A model generated the notes under the pieces. The model ran no database searches and had not been told where the DNA came from. It worked only from the letters and a program-made list of their open reading frames with translations. The position numbers and the translations under genes were made by a program. DNA of 19,973 nt, taken from assembly GCA_958451705.1 (NCBI GenBank), contig CAUDRD010000004.1, positions 1-19,973 of the forward strand, given 5' to 3'. Each line of letters opens with the position of its first letter. The stretch's first letter is position 1. The stretch is from an uncultured Oscillospiraceae bacterium (GTDB taxonomy: Bacteria; Bacillota; Clostridia; Oscillospirales; Acutalibacteraceae). Below, piece by piece: positions 5,488 to 13,945 of the stretch.

Positions 5488-5644
5488 ACAGCTGCTTACA
5501 ATTGCCGTTGCTCTCTCAGGTAGTACGCTGCTCATATTCGGCATCATCTATGAGGATGTTCTCGTTGCTTTTGAAGACGGATTAATAGAGCACATAAAAA
5601 AAGCGCTGAGGTGCCGCAAACACCAACAGCGCAAAAGAAAATAA
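5471..5644 (+). CDS. Small membrane protein with basic tail
   Basis: 57 residues. One hydrophobic segment (about 7-30: LLTIAVALSGSTLLIFGIIY) is followed by an acidic-amphipathic stretch (EDVLVAFEDGLIEHIKKA) and a very basic end (RCRKHQQRKRK). AGGAGG (5456-5461) stands 9 bp before ATG 5471, which decides the start over an upstream ATG at 5420. It is the second tiny membrane protein in this early cluster. Function unknown. Confidence 0.7.
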   Translation: MLETIKQLLTIAVALSGSTLLIFGIIYEDVLVAFEDGLIEHIKKALRCRKHQQRKRK

Positions 5645-5682
5645 CCTTATTTTTATTATAGCGGTCAAAGGAGGAAAAATCA

Positions 5683-6957
5683 ATGATAAAAATCAATAAA
5701 CTGGAGCTTGAAAATGTAAAGCGCATTAAGGCGGTCAAGCTCGAACCGTCGGAGAATGGGCTCACAATAATCGGAGGAAGAAATAACCAGGGGAAAACAT
5801 CGGTGCTTGACAGTATTGCCTGGGCTTTGGGAGGAGAACGTTACCGCCCTTCACAGGTTCGCCGTGACGGTTCAGTAATTCCACCTCATCTTCACATTGT
5901 GTTATCAAACGGCCTTGTGGTAGATCGTGCCGGCAAGAACAGCGACTTAAAGGTTACTGATCCTAACGGCAACAAAGGAGGTCAGCAGATACTCAATGAA
6001 TTTGTCGAAGAGTTGGCGCTCAATCTTCCGAAGTTTATGGAAAGCTCAGATAAAGAAAAAGCGAATACTTTACTTAAAATAATCGGTGTGGGGGACAGGC
6101 TGTCAGAGCTTGAAAAAGAAGAAAATGAACTTTATAACCGAAGGCACTTTATAGGTCAGATTGCCGACCAGAAAGCTAAGTACGCAAAGGAAATGACATA
6201 CTGGCAGGATGTGCCGAAGGACCTTATTTCAGCAGCGGAACTTATTGCAAGGCAGCAGGACATACTTGCCAAAAACGGAGAAAATCAGCGCAAGCGCAAT
6301 AGGGCTGCGGAGCTTGAGGAAGAAGTTAAAAGACTTCAACATACAGTAGATTCTCTTACCGAAAAGCTGGCACAGGCTTCCGAGGCGTGTATGAACGCAA
6401 TGGAAAACCTTAACATTGCCCGTAAATCGGCCGAAGAACTTCACGATGAATCAACGGCAGAACTAGAGGAAAATATCAGACATATAGACATGGTTAATGC
6501 CAAAATCCGCGACAACCTTAATAAAGAAAAAGCTGAGGAAGAAGCAGCTGAATATCGCAGACAGTATGAAGCTCTTACCGATAAACTCGAAGAAACCCGC
6601 CGTCTCAAAAGGGATTTACTTCAGAGCGCAGATCTTCCTCTTGTAGGATTGTCTGTTGAGAATGGCAGTCTCACTTACAGAGGTAAACGCTGGGACAATA
6701 TGTCCAGCAGTGATCAGCTGAAAGTTTCCGCTGCTATTGTTCGAAAACTTAATCCTAACTGTGGATTTGTACTTATAGACAAGCTTGAACAAATGGACCT
6801 TGATACTCTCAGAGAATTCGGAGAATGGCTTGAAAAAGAGAATCTTCAGGCGATTGCTACAAGAGTGAGCACGGGGGATGAGTGTAGCATAATCATTGAG
6901 GATGGATATGCTTCTTCTGATGAAACACCAAAGAACTGGAAAGCAGGTGAATTTTAA
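5683..6957 (+). CDS. SMC/Rad50-like AAA ATPase of the phage recombination module
   Basis: 424 residues. The N-terminal ATPase half has Walker A GRNNQGKT (32-39). A long charged coiled coil follows (about 140-310, with a kink near WQDVPKD). The C-terminal half has a signature-like SSSDQLKVSAA (341-351) and a Walker B strand GFVLID (361-366). After Asp366 comes Lys367, where most ABC/SMC ATPases have the catalytic Glu; Glu369 is two residues on. Such proteins pair with recombination or replication partners and hold or process DNA ends. It opens the replication module with an excellent AAAGGAGG site, and its stop overlaps the next start (TAATG), so the two are co-translated. No nuclease partner is visible next to it. 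Family is firm, role inferred. Confidence 0.85.
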   Translation: MIKINKLELENVKRIKAVKLEPSENGLTIIGGRNNQGKTSVLDSIAWALGGERYRPSQVRRDGSVIPPHLHIVLSNGLVVDRAGKNSDLKVTDPNGNKGGQQILNEFVEELALNLPKFMESSDKEKANTLLKIIGVGDRLSELEKEENELYNRRHFIGQIADQKAKYAKEMTYWQDVPKDLISAAELIARQQDILAKNGENQRKRNRAAELEEEVKRLQHTVDSLTEKLAQASEACMNAMENLNIARKSAEELHDESTAELEENIRHIDMVNAKIRDNLNKEKAEEEAAEYRRQYEALTDKLEETRRLKRDLLQSADLPLVGLSVENGSLTYRGKRWDNMSSSDQLKVSAAIVRKLNPNCGFVLIDKLEQMDLDTLREFGEWLEKENLQAIATRVSTGDECSIIIEDGYASSDETPKNWKAGEF

Positions 6958-8036
6958 TGCAAATAACAAGAGGAAAAATTGCCTCAGCTCAAAAAATAAT
7001 AATATATGGTCCGGAAGGTATCGGCAAATCTACTTTTGCTTCTCAGTTTCCCGATCCTGTATTTATAGATACTGAGGGGAGCACAAAACATATGGACGTT
7101 GCAAGATTTCCGAAGCCTTCCAGCTGGACAATGCTCCTTGAAGAGGTTAAGCAGGTGAGGGACTGCCCCTCATGCTGTAAGACGTTGATAATCGACACAG
7201 CCGACTGGGCAGAGCAGCTTTGCATTAACCATGTGTGCGACAAAGCAAAGAAAAGCAGCATCGAAGGATTCAGTTACGGTAAAGGCTACATATATGTCGC
7301 TGAGGAGTTCGGAAAGCTTCTTAACCTTTTAGAGGAAATCATAGAACGTAATGTTCATGTTGTAATTACAGCTCACGCAAAAATGAGAAAGTTCGAGCAG
7401 CCCGACGAAATAGGAAGCTATGACAGATGGGAAATGAAGCTCACTAAAAACGTAGCTCCTTTAGTCAAGGAATGGGCGGATATGGTTCTCTTTGCAAACT
7501 ATAAAACCTTTGTGGTTGCCACTGATGACAAAGGCACGAAGCATAAGGCGCAGGGCGGTTCAAGAGTAATGTATACCTCCCATCATCCTTGCTGGGATGC
7601 TAAAAACCGCCACAACTTACCCCTTGAAATCCCCTTTGAGTATTCGCAGATTTCAATGTTTATTGAAAATTTTGAATGGTATCAGACATCTGTAGAAAAA
7701 ACACAGCCTGCTGAAAGTGTGCCGTCAGTTTCACAAAATGAAACCGACTTTGAGGATCTCTCAGTTTATGAGGATAAGAAAAAGGCTGAAGAACAGACTG
7801 CATCAGCTGAGAGTGCCGGCACGGATTTTGACGGCATTCCAAAAGCCTTACGGGATTTAATGACAGCGAACAGCGTCACCCAGCAGGACATACAATGGGC
7901 AGTTTCGGATAAAGGATATTATCCTATGGAAACACCCATTAAAAATTACGATCCCGCTTTTATCGACGGGGTACTTGTAGGAGCCTGGGAACAGGTTTTT
8001 GCAATGATCAAAGAAAATAAAAAATTACCGTTTTAA
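6957..8036 (+). CDS. RecA-fold ATPase (AAA_24, Sak4-like)
   Basis: 359 residues. The N-terminal RecA-like core has Walker A GPEGIGKST (18-26), Walker B TLIID (76-80, Asp80) and a sensor-like strand VHVVITAHAK. This matches the AAA_24 phage nucleotide-binding family, which includes Sak4-type single-strand annealing/recombinase proteins. A low-complexity linker (about 240-290, Glu, Ser and Ala) leads to a separate C-terminal domain (about 294-359, starting IPKALRDLM) of unknown function. Gene order with the following DUF669 protein and helicase is the usual Sak4 neighbourhood, and DUF669 is often treated as its SSB-like partner. The start overlaps the previous stop by one base. Confidence 0.88.
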   Translation: MQITRGKIASAQKIIIYGPEGIGKSTFASQFPDPVFIDTEGSTKHMDVARFPKPSSWTMLLEEVKQVRDCPSCCKTLIIDTADWAEQLCINHVCDKAKKSSIEGFSYGKGYIYVAEEFGKLLNLLEEIIERNVHVVITAHAKMRKFEQPDEIGSYDRWEMKLTKNVAPLVKEWADMVLFANYKTFVVATDDKGTKHKAQGGSRVMYTSHHPCWDAKNRHNLPLEIPFEYSQISMFIENFEWYQTSVEKTQPAESVPSVSQNETDFEDLSVYEDKKKAEEQTASAESAGTDFDGIPKALRDLMTANSVTQQDIQWAVSDKGYYPMETPIKNYDPAFIDGVLVGAWEQVFAMIKENKKLPF

Positions 8037-8051
8037 CAGGAGGAAAGCATA

Positions 8052-8492
8052 ATGGACAGAGAATTTAATTGGGATGACATTATAGAAAACGACGGCGGGG
8101 AATATATTCTTTTGCCTGAGGGAGATTATGATTTCAAAGTTTTATCCTTTGAGCGTGAGCGTCACCAGGGCAGCGCAAAGCTTCCGCCCTGCAATAAGGC
8201 GGTACTTAATATTGAGGTTACTTCACCTCAGGGAAAGACCACAATACGCCACAATCTCTTTCTTCACTCAAAATGCGAGGGCTTACTCTGCGCTTTCTTT
8301 AGCTCCATAGGTCAGCGCAAGCGTGGGGAAAAGCTTCAGATGAACTGGAACAGCGTAACAGGGGCAACGGGTAAATGTAAAGTCAAGATTCATACATGGA
8401 CCAAAGATGACGGATCTCAGGGACAGAGCAACGAAATAAGCAAATTTTATGAAAAGGAAGAGAAACCGACATTTACACCGGGGGCGTTTTAA
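8052..8492 (+). CDS. DUF669 family protein, probable ssDNA-binding partner
   Basis: 146 residues. The start FNWDDI followed by LLPEGDYDFKVLSFER is characteristic of DUF669, a phage family found beside RecA-fold annealing ATPases. A beta-rich middle (about 50-115) fits an OB-like fold, and the C-terminus is short, acidic-to-proline rich (KEEKPTFTPGAF) like the tails of SSB proteins. It probably coats single-stranded DNA for the neighbouring recombinase and helicases. AGGAGGAAA precedes the ATG, and its stop codon touches the helicase start codon. The family is recognised; the binding role is inferred. Confidence 0.82.
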   Translation: MDREFNWDDIIENDGGEYILLPEGDYDFKVLSFERERHQGSAKLPPCNKAVLNIEVTSPQGKTTIRHNLFLHSKCEGLLCAFFSSIGQRKRGEKLQMNWNSVTGATGKCKVKIHTWTKDDGSQGQSNEISKFYEKEEKPTFTPGAF

Positions 8493-10076
8493 ATGGAGCT
8501 GAGACCTTATCAGGAAGAAGCCAGAAGGGCAGTTGAAAAACAGTGGGAAGACGGAATAGACAAAACTCTTTTGGTGCTTCCAACAGGCTGCGGCAAAACA
8601 ATAGTTTTTGCAAAGATCACCGAAGATTGTGTGCGCAGCGGTGAGCGAGTGCTGATACTTGCTCACCGCAGTGAGCTTTTGGAGCAGGCCGCCGATAAAA
8701 TCGAAAAATCAACGGGACTTAAAAGCTCCGTTGAAAAAGCGGAGGAAAGCTGTCTCGGCAGCTGGTACAGAATAACTGTTGGCTCAGTTCAGACCCTCAT
8801 GCGTGAAAAAAGATTAAATCAGTTTTCGCCCGATTATTTTGATGTGATTATAATCGACGAAGCGCATCACTGTATTTCCGACAGTTATCGAAGAATACTT
8901 GATTATTTTAACGAAGCAAAGGTTCTCGGAGTTACCGCCACTCCCGACAGGGGAGATATGAAAAATTTGGGGCAGGTATTTGAATCTTTGGCTTATGAAT
9001 ACACAATGCCTCAAGCTATCAGAGAGGGATATTTAAGCCCCATTAAAGCCATGACAATTCCTCTTAAAATGGATTTGTCCGGTGTCTCGGTTCAGTCAGG
9101 AGATTTTAAAGCGGGAGACCTTGGAACAGCTTTAGAGCCTTATCTCTATCAGATAGCAGATGAAATGGCAAAGTATTGCAGCAACAGAAAAACCGTTGTG
9201 TTTCTTCCTCTTGTCAAAACAAGCCAGAAATTCAGGGACATTCTAAGCGAGAAAGGATTCAAAGCAGCGGAGGTGAACGGCGAAAGCCGTGACCGTGCGG
9301 AAATCCTTGAAGATTTTGAAAAGGGCAAATATAACGTCCTTTGTAACTCAATGCTTTTAACGGAGGGGTGGGACTGCCCGTCCGTTGACTGTATAGCGGT
9401 TTTACGTCCTACAAAGGTAAGAGGACTTTACTGCCAGATGGTGGGCAGGGGTACACGTTTATGCCCCGGTAAAGACCACCTTTTATTGCTTGACTTCCTA
9501 TGGCATACGGAAAGACATGAGCTTTGTCATCCGGCAAGCCTTATCTGCGAAAGTGAAGAGGTAGCGCAGAAAATGACAGAAAATCTTGAAAATGCAGCAG
9601 GCTGTCCAATCGATATTGAAGAGGCTCAGGAAAAGGCAAGTAGCGACGTAATAGCTCAACGAGAGGAAGCTCTTGCAAAGCAGCTTAGTGAAATGAGAAA
9701 GCGTAAGAAGAGGCTTGTAGATCCGCTCCAGTTTGAAATGAGCATACAGGCTGAGGATTTGTCGGGATATGTCCCCGCCTTTGGCTGGGAGATGTCGCCG
9801 CCCTCGGAAAAGCAGCTGAAAGCCCTTGAAAAGCGTGGAATCATGCCCGACGAAATAGATAATTCAGGGAAAGCGGCGCTGCTTCTTGATCGACTGGAAA
9901 AACGTCAGGCAGCAGGACTTACTACACCAAAGCAAATACGTTTTCTTGAGGGCAGAGGATTTCTTCATGTAGGTACATGGCAGTTTGAAACGGCGAAAAG
10001 GCTTATTGACAGAATTGCTGCAAACGGCTGGCGTATACCGGGAAATATTATTCCCTCAGAGTATAAAGGAGACTGA
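8493..10076 (+). CDS. SF2 DEAD/DEAH-type DNA helicase
   Basis: 527 residues. All main SF2 motifs are visible: Q-like RPYQEEA (4-10), motif I PTGCGKT (30-36), Ia LAHRSEL, Ib VGSVQTL, II DEAH (122-125), III TATPDR (148-153), IV region VVFLPLV, V LLTEGWDCP, VI QMVGRGTR (314-321). It most resembles the RadD/type III restriction-like phage helicases that remodel replication forks. The C-terminal 100 residues hold two similar units, SEKQLKALEKRG and TPKQIRFLEGRG, likely a small nucleic-acid-binding repeat found at the end of several phage helicases. It starts directly after the DUF669 stop codon (TAAATG) and its end lies 2 bp before the primase gene. Confidence 0.93.
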   Translation: MELRPYQEEARRAVEKQWEDGIDKTLLVLPTGCGKTIVFAKITEDCVRSGERVLILAHRSELLEQAADKIEKSTGLKSSVEKAEESCLGSWYRITVGSVQTLMREKRLNQFSPDYFDVIIIDEAHHCISDSYRRILDYFNEAKVLGVTATPDRGDMKNLGQVFESLAYEYTMPQAIREGYLSPIKAMTIPLKMDLSGVSVQSGDFKAGDLGTALEPYLYQIADEMAKYCSNRKTVVFLPLVKTSQKFRDILSEKGFKAAEVNGESRDRAEILEDFEKGKYNVLCNSMLLTEGWDCPSVDCIAVLRPTKVRGLYCQMVGRGTRLCPGKDHLLLLDFLWHTERHELCHPASLICESEEVAQKMTENLENAAGCPIDIEEAQEKASSDVIAQREEALAKQLSEMRKRKKRLVDPLQFEMSIQAEDLSGYVPAFGWEMSPPSEKQLKALEKRGIMPDEIDNSGKAALLLDRLEKRQAAGLTTPKQIRFLEGRGFLHVGTWQFETAKRLIDRIAANGWRIPGNIIPSEYKGD

Positions 10077-10078
10077 AC

Positions 10079-12307
10079 GTGGAATCAAAAACCGATTTAA
10101 CCGAAATACTTGATTTTATCAATCCCGCAGAGCTTGACTATCAGGAATGGATAAATGTAGGCATGGCTCTGAAGCATGAGGGATATGATGTTTCCTGCTG
10201 GGACGAATGGTCAAGAAGAGACGAAAAGCGTTATCATTCGGGAGAATGCAGACGCAAGTGGGATACCTTCCAAGGTTCGGGCAGTCCTATAACGGCGGGT
10301 ACTTTAATCCAAATGGCGCAGGAAAGAGGCTGGCAGCCGGCAAGGAACGGCGGCCGGGAACTGGACTGGAATGACATTATAGGAGAAAAAGATGACCTTG
10401 TTGTGGTTAACAGGGATTGGATTGAGGAAAAGGAAATTAAAATCCCAAACGTATGGGATCCCGTAAAGGAGCTTATAACCTATCTTGAAACTCTTTTTGA
10501 AGCCAATGAAAATGTGGGATATGTAACAAAAAGCTGGGAAAAGGACGGTAAACATCTTCCCTCAAAAGGCTGCTATGATAGAACAGCAGGGCAGCTTATA
10601 CATGAGCTGAGCAGCTGCGGCGGTGACATAGGCAGCGTACTCGGTGACTACAATCCTCAGGCGGGGGCGTGGATCCGCTTTAATCCTCTTGACGGCAAGG
10701 GCGTGAAAAACGATAACGTTACGGATTTTCGCTATGCTCTTATTGAATCGGACACTATGGAAATAGAAAAGCAGAATGCTATTATCCGTGAAATGGAGCT
10801 GCCTGTGGCCTGCCTCGTACACAGCGGAAAAAAGAGTCTTCACGCCATTGTGAAAATCGATGCAGCAAGCTATGAGGAATATCGCAAAAGAGTCGATTAT
10901 CTTTATAACGTATGCCAGAAAAACGGCATGGAGCTTGACCGTCAGAATCGCAATCCCTCAAGGCTTTCGAGGATGCCGGGAGTAATGAGAGGGGATAACC
11001 GTCAGTTCCTGGTTGATGTAAACATTGGTAAAGAAAGCTGGAATGAATGGTATGAGTGGATTGAGAGTGTAAACGATGATTTACCTGAGCCTGAAAGTAT
11101 GGCTGATGCATGGGAAAATCTCCCGGAGCTTTCACCGCCTCTTATCAGCGGGGTTTTAAGACAGGGGCACAAAATGCTTTTGGCGGGACCCTCAAAGGCA
11201 GGTAAATCCTACGCACTTATTGAGCTTTGCTGTGCTGTTGCAGAGGGCAGAAAATGGCTGGGAGTTGACTGCGCCCAGGGGAAAATACTTTACGTTAACC
11301 TTGAGCTTGACCGTGCCTCATGTCTGCACCGCTTTAAGGATGTTTATAAGGCTCTCGGCTGGGAGCCGAAGAATCTCCGCAATATAGATGTTTGGAACCT
11401 GAGAGGTAAGAGTATCCCCATGGATAAGCTTGCCCCAAAGCTTATTCGCAGAGCAAATAAAAAGAATTACATAGCCGTTATTATCGACCCTATTTATAAG
11501 GTCATAACCGGCGACGAAAACTCCGCCGATCAGATGGCCAAATTCTGCAATCAATTCGATAAAGTGTGTACGGAGCTTGGCTGCGCAGTAATTTACTGCC
11601 ATCACCATTCAAAAGGCTTGCAGGGCGGAAAGCGCAGCATGGACCGTGCCAGCGGTTCGGGAGTTTTCGCTCGTGACCCTGATGCACTGCTTGACCTTAT
11701 TGAGCTTGATATAACCGACGACCTGCGCCGCAACGAAGAGAACAAGGCAGTATGCAGCGTCTGCCTTAAATGGCTTCAAAGGTTTGGAAAAGACAGCGAA
11801 GTTTCTCAGGATGACAGATGCAGTCAAAATGCGCTGTCAGACGCTTGCCGTCAGCTTTTGTCACCCCAGTCATATAAACTGATGATGCAGGAAGTAAACA
11901 GCGAAAAACAGCGTGTAGACTCTTTTACAGCGTGGAGAGTGGAGGGAACTCTCCGTGAATTTCCGAAGTTTCCGACAATTAATTTATGGTTTAAGTATCC
12001 GGTGCATTGTGCCGATGAGACAGGCTGCCTTAAAGATATCGAGCCGGACGGAGAGAATATTCCGTTGTACAAACGAGCTGCCGAAAAAAGAAAAAAGCAA
12101 GCAGCAAGCAAAAGAGAAAGACAAAAAACGGAATTCGAAATTGCTTATTCTGAAATCGAAGTCGACGGCGCGGTATCAACAAAATCTCTTGCTGAAACGC
12201 TTGGAATTTCACCTGATGCGGTGAAAAAACGCATAACCGGCAACAAAGAGTATTCGGATTATTACTACTACGACAATGGGATTGTGTATAGAAAAAAGAA
12301 TCAGTAA
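10079..12307 (+). CDS. Replicative primase-polymerase/RepA-type helicase fusion
   Basis: 742 residues, GTG start 6 bp after AAAGGAG. Domain order: PriCT_2 (about 11-84, YQEWINVGMALKHEGYD); an archaeo-eukaryotic primase-like domain (about 180-315) with motif I as Glu223-x-Asp225 (ALIESDTM), motif II Ser253-x-His255 (KSLHAIVKI) and motif III Asp287 (MELDRQN); a RepA/AAA_25 helicase core (about 345-545) with Walker A GPSKAGKSY (370-378), Walker B VIIDP (467-471) and His508-510; then a basic linker and a winged-helix-like end (about 686-735, TKSLAETLGISPDAVKKR). It can thus prime, unwind and perhaps bind the origin. An unexplained non-coding structured block follows directly. PriCT at the N-terminus, before the primase core, is a notable order. 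Domain identities are strong; the primase motifs are read by eye. Confidence 0.88.
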   Translation: MESKTDLTEILDFINPAELDYQEWINVGMALKHEGYDVSCWDEWSRRDEKRYHSGECRRKWDTFQGSGSPITAGTLIQMAQERGWQPARNGGRELDWNDIIGEKDDLVVVNRDWIEEKEIKIPNVWDPVKELITYLETLFEANENVGYVTKSWEKDGKHLPSKGCYDRTAGQLIHELSSCGGDIGSVLGDYNPQAGAWIRFNPLDGKGVKNDNVTDFRYALIESDTMEIEKQNAIIREMELPVACLVHSGKKSLHAIVKIDAASYEEYRKRVDYLYNVCQKNGMELDRQNRNPSRLSRMPGVMRGDNRQFLVDVNIGKESWNEWYEWIESVNDDLPEPESMADAWENLPELSPPLISGVLRQGHKMLLAGPSKAGKSYALIELCCAVAEGRKWLGVDCAQGKILYVNLELDRASCLHRFKDVYKALGWEPKNLRNIDVWNLRGKSIPMDKLAPKLIRRANKKNYIAVIIDPIYKVITGDENSADQMAKFCNQFDKVCTELGCAVIYCHHHSKGLQGGKRSMDRASGSGVFARDPDALLDLIELDITDDLRRNEENKAVCSVCLKWLQRFGKDSEVSQDDRCSQNALSDACRQLLSPQSYKLMMQEVNSEKQRVDSFTAWRVEGTLREFPKFPTINLWFKYPVHCADETGCLKDIEPDGENIPLYKRAAEKRKKQAASKRERQKTEFEIAYSEIEVDGAVSTKSLAETLGISPDAVKKRITGNKEYSDYYYYDNGIVYRKKNQ

Positions 12308-12480
12308 AAAGGGCACGAACAACACGAAAATAAAGGTTGTTCGTGGGGGGCGCGAATAACCCTATATATAAATATATAATTTTTTTCGTACCTCTGTTTT
12401 CGTGGGAGGAGGAGTCGTGCGAAAGCTCACGCACGACGACATCCTCCCCCAATACAAAAACTATTTAGACATTTCGTGCT
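12308..12480. other. Structured non-coding block, candidate phage replication origin
   Basis: About 170 bp without a gene in an otherwise packed module. It contains a perfect 10-bp inverted repeat (CACGAACAAC at 12314-12323, GTTGTTCGTG at 12336-12345), an AT-only-like tract (12363-12387, TATATATAAATATATAAT and T's), and a large imperfect hairpin (GGGAGGA 12404-12410 and GTCGTGCG 12414-12421 with CGCACGAC 12430-12437 and TCCTCCC 12442-12448). TTCGTGGG occurs at 12340-12347 and 12399-12406, and TTCGTG at 12473-12478. Repeats flanking an AT-rich unwinding tract, next to the primase-helicase gene, are what an origin would look like. No T-run follows the hairpin, so it is not a simple terminator. 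Inference. Confidence 0.45.
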
Positions 12481-12507
12481 TTTAATAATTTAAAGAGGTG
12501 AAGTAAA

Positions 12508-12687
12508 ATGGAAAAATATTGTCCGATGTTGAAACAAGAATGTAAAAAAGAAGAATGTGCATGGTACGGCGAAGGAGGGGCGGAATGGAGATGTGCGATT
12601 TTTAACATAAGTGACAGTATTACTGAATTGCTTGTGTTAATGGATGATGAGTACAGAGGGGCGAATATAAATGCAAGAGTCATCTAA
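12508..12687 (+). CDS. Small cysteine-motif protein
   Basis: 59 residues. Four cysteines are set as CPMLKQECKKEECAW and, further on, EWRCAIF, which suggests a zinc-binding knot typical of small phage proteins. An amphipathic helix ends the protein. AGAGGTG stands at a normal distance before ATG 12508. The end overlaps the RusA gene by 17 bp, pointing to coupled expression. Role unknown; proximity to the resolvase and to the candidate origin suggests DNA metabolism. Confidence 0.7.
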   Translation: MEKYCPMLKQECKKEECAWYGEGGAEWRCAIFNISDSITELLVLMDDEYRGANINARVI

Positions 12688-13078
12688 TCTTGAATTTTTC
12701 ATGCCAATGATTCCGTCTACTTGTACACATCAAGAAAAGAAGGTCAGAATAATTTCCGGTAAGCCTGTATTTTATGAGCCGCCGCAGGTTAAGGCGGCAA
12801 GACAAAAGCTTATAGGGAATCTGATAAAGTACAAACCTGTCCAGCCCATAAAAAGCGGTGTCAGACTGCTGGTCAAATGGTGCTTTCCTAAGGGGAAGCA
12901 CAAGGACGGAGAATACAAAACCACAAAGCCTGATACCGATAACCTTCAGAAGCTGTTAAAGGACTGTATGACCGATACAGGCTATTGGCTGGATGACGCT
13001 CAGGTGGCGAGTGAAATCTGTGAAAAGTTCTGGGCGGATCTTCCGGGAATCTACATAAAGGTTGTGGAGCTTCCATGA
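12671..13078 (+). CDS. rusA: RusA-like Holliday junction resolvase
   Basis: 135 residues, the usual RusA size. This endonuclease dimer cuts Holliday junctions and branched DNA, cleaning up phage DNA before packaging. The key acidic motif is visible: KPDTDNLQKLLKDC (about 94-107), followed by GYWLDDAQV (about 112-120), which together supply the conserved aspartates that bind metal. A basic N-terminal half fits junction binding. AGAGGGG precedes ATG 12671, which lies within the end of the previous gene. Its own stop overlaps the next start (ATGA at 13075-13078). Confidence 0.9.
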   Translation: MQESSNLEFFMPMIPSTCTHQEKKVRIISGKPVFYEPPQVKAARQKLIGNLIKYKPVQPIKSGVRLLVKWCFPKGKHKDGEYKTTKPDTDNLQKLLKDCMTDTGYWLDDAQVASEICEKFWADLPGIYIKVVELP

Positions 13079-13278
13079 AACTTGAAGAAGTGAAATTTCA
13101 TCTGGGCAAAGAAGTTTCTTTGATGACCCGTTCTGGAGAGACTACGTACTTGTTGACAGGCTGCACTCTCAGGAAAAACGAAAAGGGATTCTTTTATCAG
13201 GCGGAATTGCAGGATTTAAAAAATAACAAATCGGTTCTCATATGCCGATTGGAGGATGTAAAGATAAATGGAGGTTGA
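13075..13278 (+). CDS. Small beta-rich hypothetical protein
   Basis: 67 residues, start overlapping the rusA stop (ATGA), so translation is coupled. Predominantly beta-like with alternating hydrophobic residues (GKEVSLMTRSGETTYLL, then CTLRKNEKGFFYQAEL), suggesting a small barrel of SH3 or Sm type. It has mild resemblance to the small protein encoded at 18800-18982 (both begin MKL, then a G-[KR]-x-V-x-L-x-T motif). Function unknown. Confidence 0.65.
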   Translation: MKLEEVKFHLGKEVSLMTRSGETTYLLTGCTLRKNEKGFFYQAELQDLKNNKSVLICRLEDVKINGG

Positions 13279-13282
13279 TTTT

Positions 13283-13480
13283 ATGGATGGAATAGCTATA
13301 CTCAGTGAAAAACTTTCTGCTGAATGGGACTACATAAAAGCTTGGTTTGATGCCTGCACTAAAAATCCAAAGTCTCTTCACTACGCAAGATATTGTAAAA
13401 AACAACGAATTCGAAAGAAGCACATAAACCGATTAACGCAAGATACCAACAAAATGTTTAAAAATGAGAGGTGTAAATAA
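13283..13480 (+). CDS. Small basic hypothetical protein
   Basis: 65 residues, rich in Lys and Arg in its second half (HYARYCKKQRIRKKH). Helical in appearance; nucleic-acid binding is possible. GGAGG (13270-13274) stands 8 bp before ATG 13283 and decides the start against ATG 13268, which overlaps that site. Its last base is the first base of the next gene's ATG (TAATG). Not recognised. Confidence 0.6.
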   Translation: MDGIAILSEKLSAEWDYIKAWFDACTKNPKSLHYARYCKKQRIRKKHINRLTQDTNKMFKNERCK

Positions 13481-13941
13481 TGACCCTTAAAGAATTGTCA
13501 CAGTTATATTATCTTAAACGTGAGATAGAGAACGATTGTCGCCGTCTCAAGGAGCTGGAAGCAACCCTTTCTTCTCTATCTTCTCCAAACCTTTCCGGCA
13601 TGCCAAGAAGCACCACTTATGGTAACAAGATAGAATTATCCGTTGCTGATATAATAGATTTGAAAGCGATTATAGCAGCGAAACAACAAAGGTGCATATA
13701 TGAACGCAAGCGCCTTGAACGTTATATAGCAGAAATAAGCGATAGCCTTACAAGAGAAATATTTACTTTTCGTTTTGTTAATGGCTTTTCATGGCGGCAG
13801 GTGGCAAAAAGAGTTGGAGGGGATAACACAGAAGAGAATGTAAAGAAAATTTGTTATCGTTATTTGGATAATAATAATAGAAAAATTGATAACAAAAACC
13901 TGAAATTCAACAGCAAAATCAAAAAACAAAGTCAAAATTAA
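13480..13941 (+). CDS. ArpU/RinA-like late transcription regulator (sigma region 4-like)
   Basis: 153 residues. The N-terminal half is coiled (about 5-35) and a second helix pair follows (about 52-85). Residues about 86-130 (LTREIFTFRFVNGFSWRQVA and VKKICYRYL) have the look of a sigma-70 region 4 helix-turn-helix, as in the ArpU/RinA and DUF1492-like phage regulators. In Gram-positive phages such proteins are the last early gene and switch on the packaging and head genes. Here it is exactly so: a promoter with three tandem repeats lies 5 bp after its stop, followed by the terminase genes. The C-terminus is a Lys/Asn-rich tail. Start overlaps the previous stop. Role is inferred from fold pattern and position. 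Confidence 0.75.
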   Translation: MTLKELSQLYYLKREIENDCRRLKELEATLSSLSSPNLSGMPRSTTYGNKIELSVADIIDLKAIIAAKQQRCIYERKRLERYIAEISDSLTREIFTFRFVNGFSWRQVAKRVGGDNTEENVKKICYRYLDNNNRKIDNKNLKFNSKIKKQSQN

Positions 13942-13945
13942 AAGT

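Noticed and set aside
12404..12448. GC-rich hairpin read as a terminator of the primase-helicase transcript
   Set aside because: No T-run follows the stem, and the downstream genes appear to belong to the same module.
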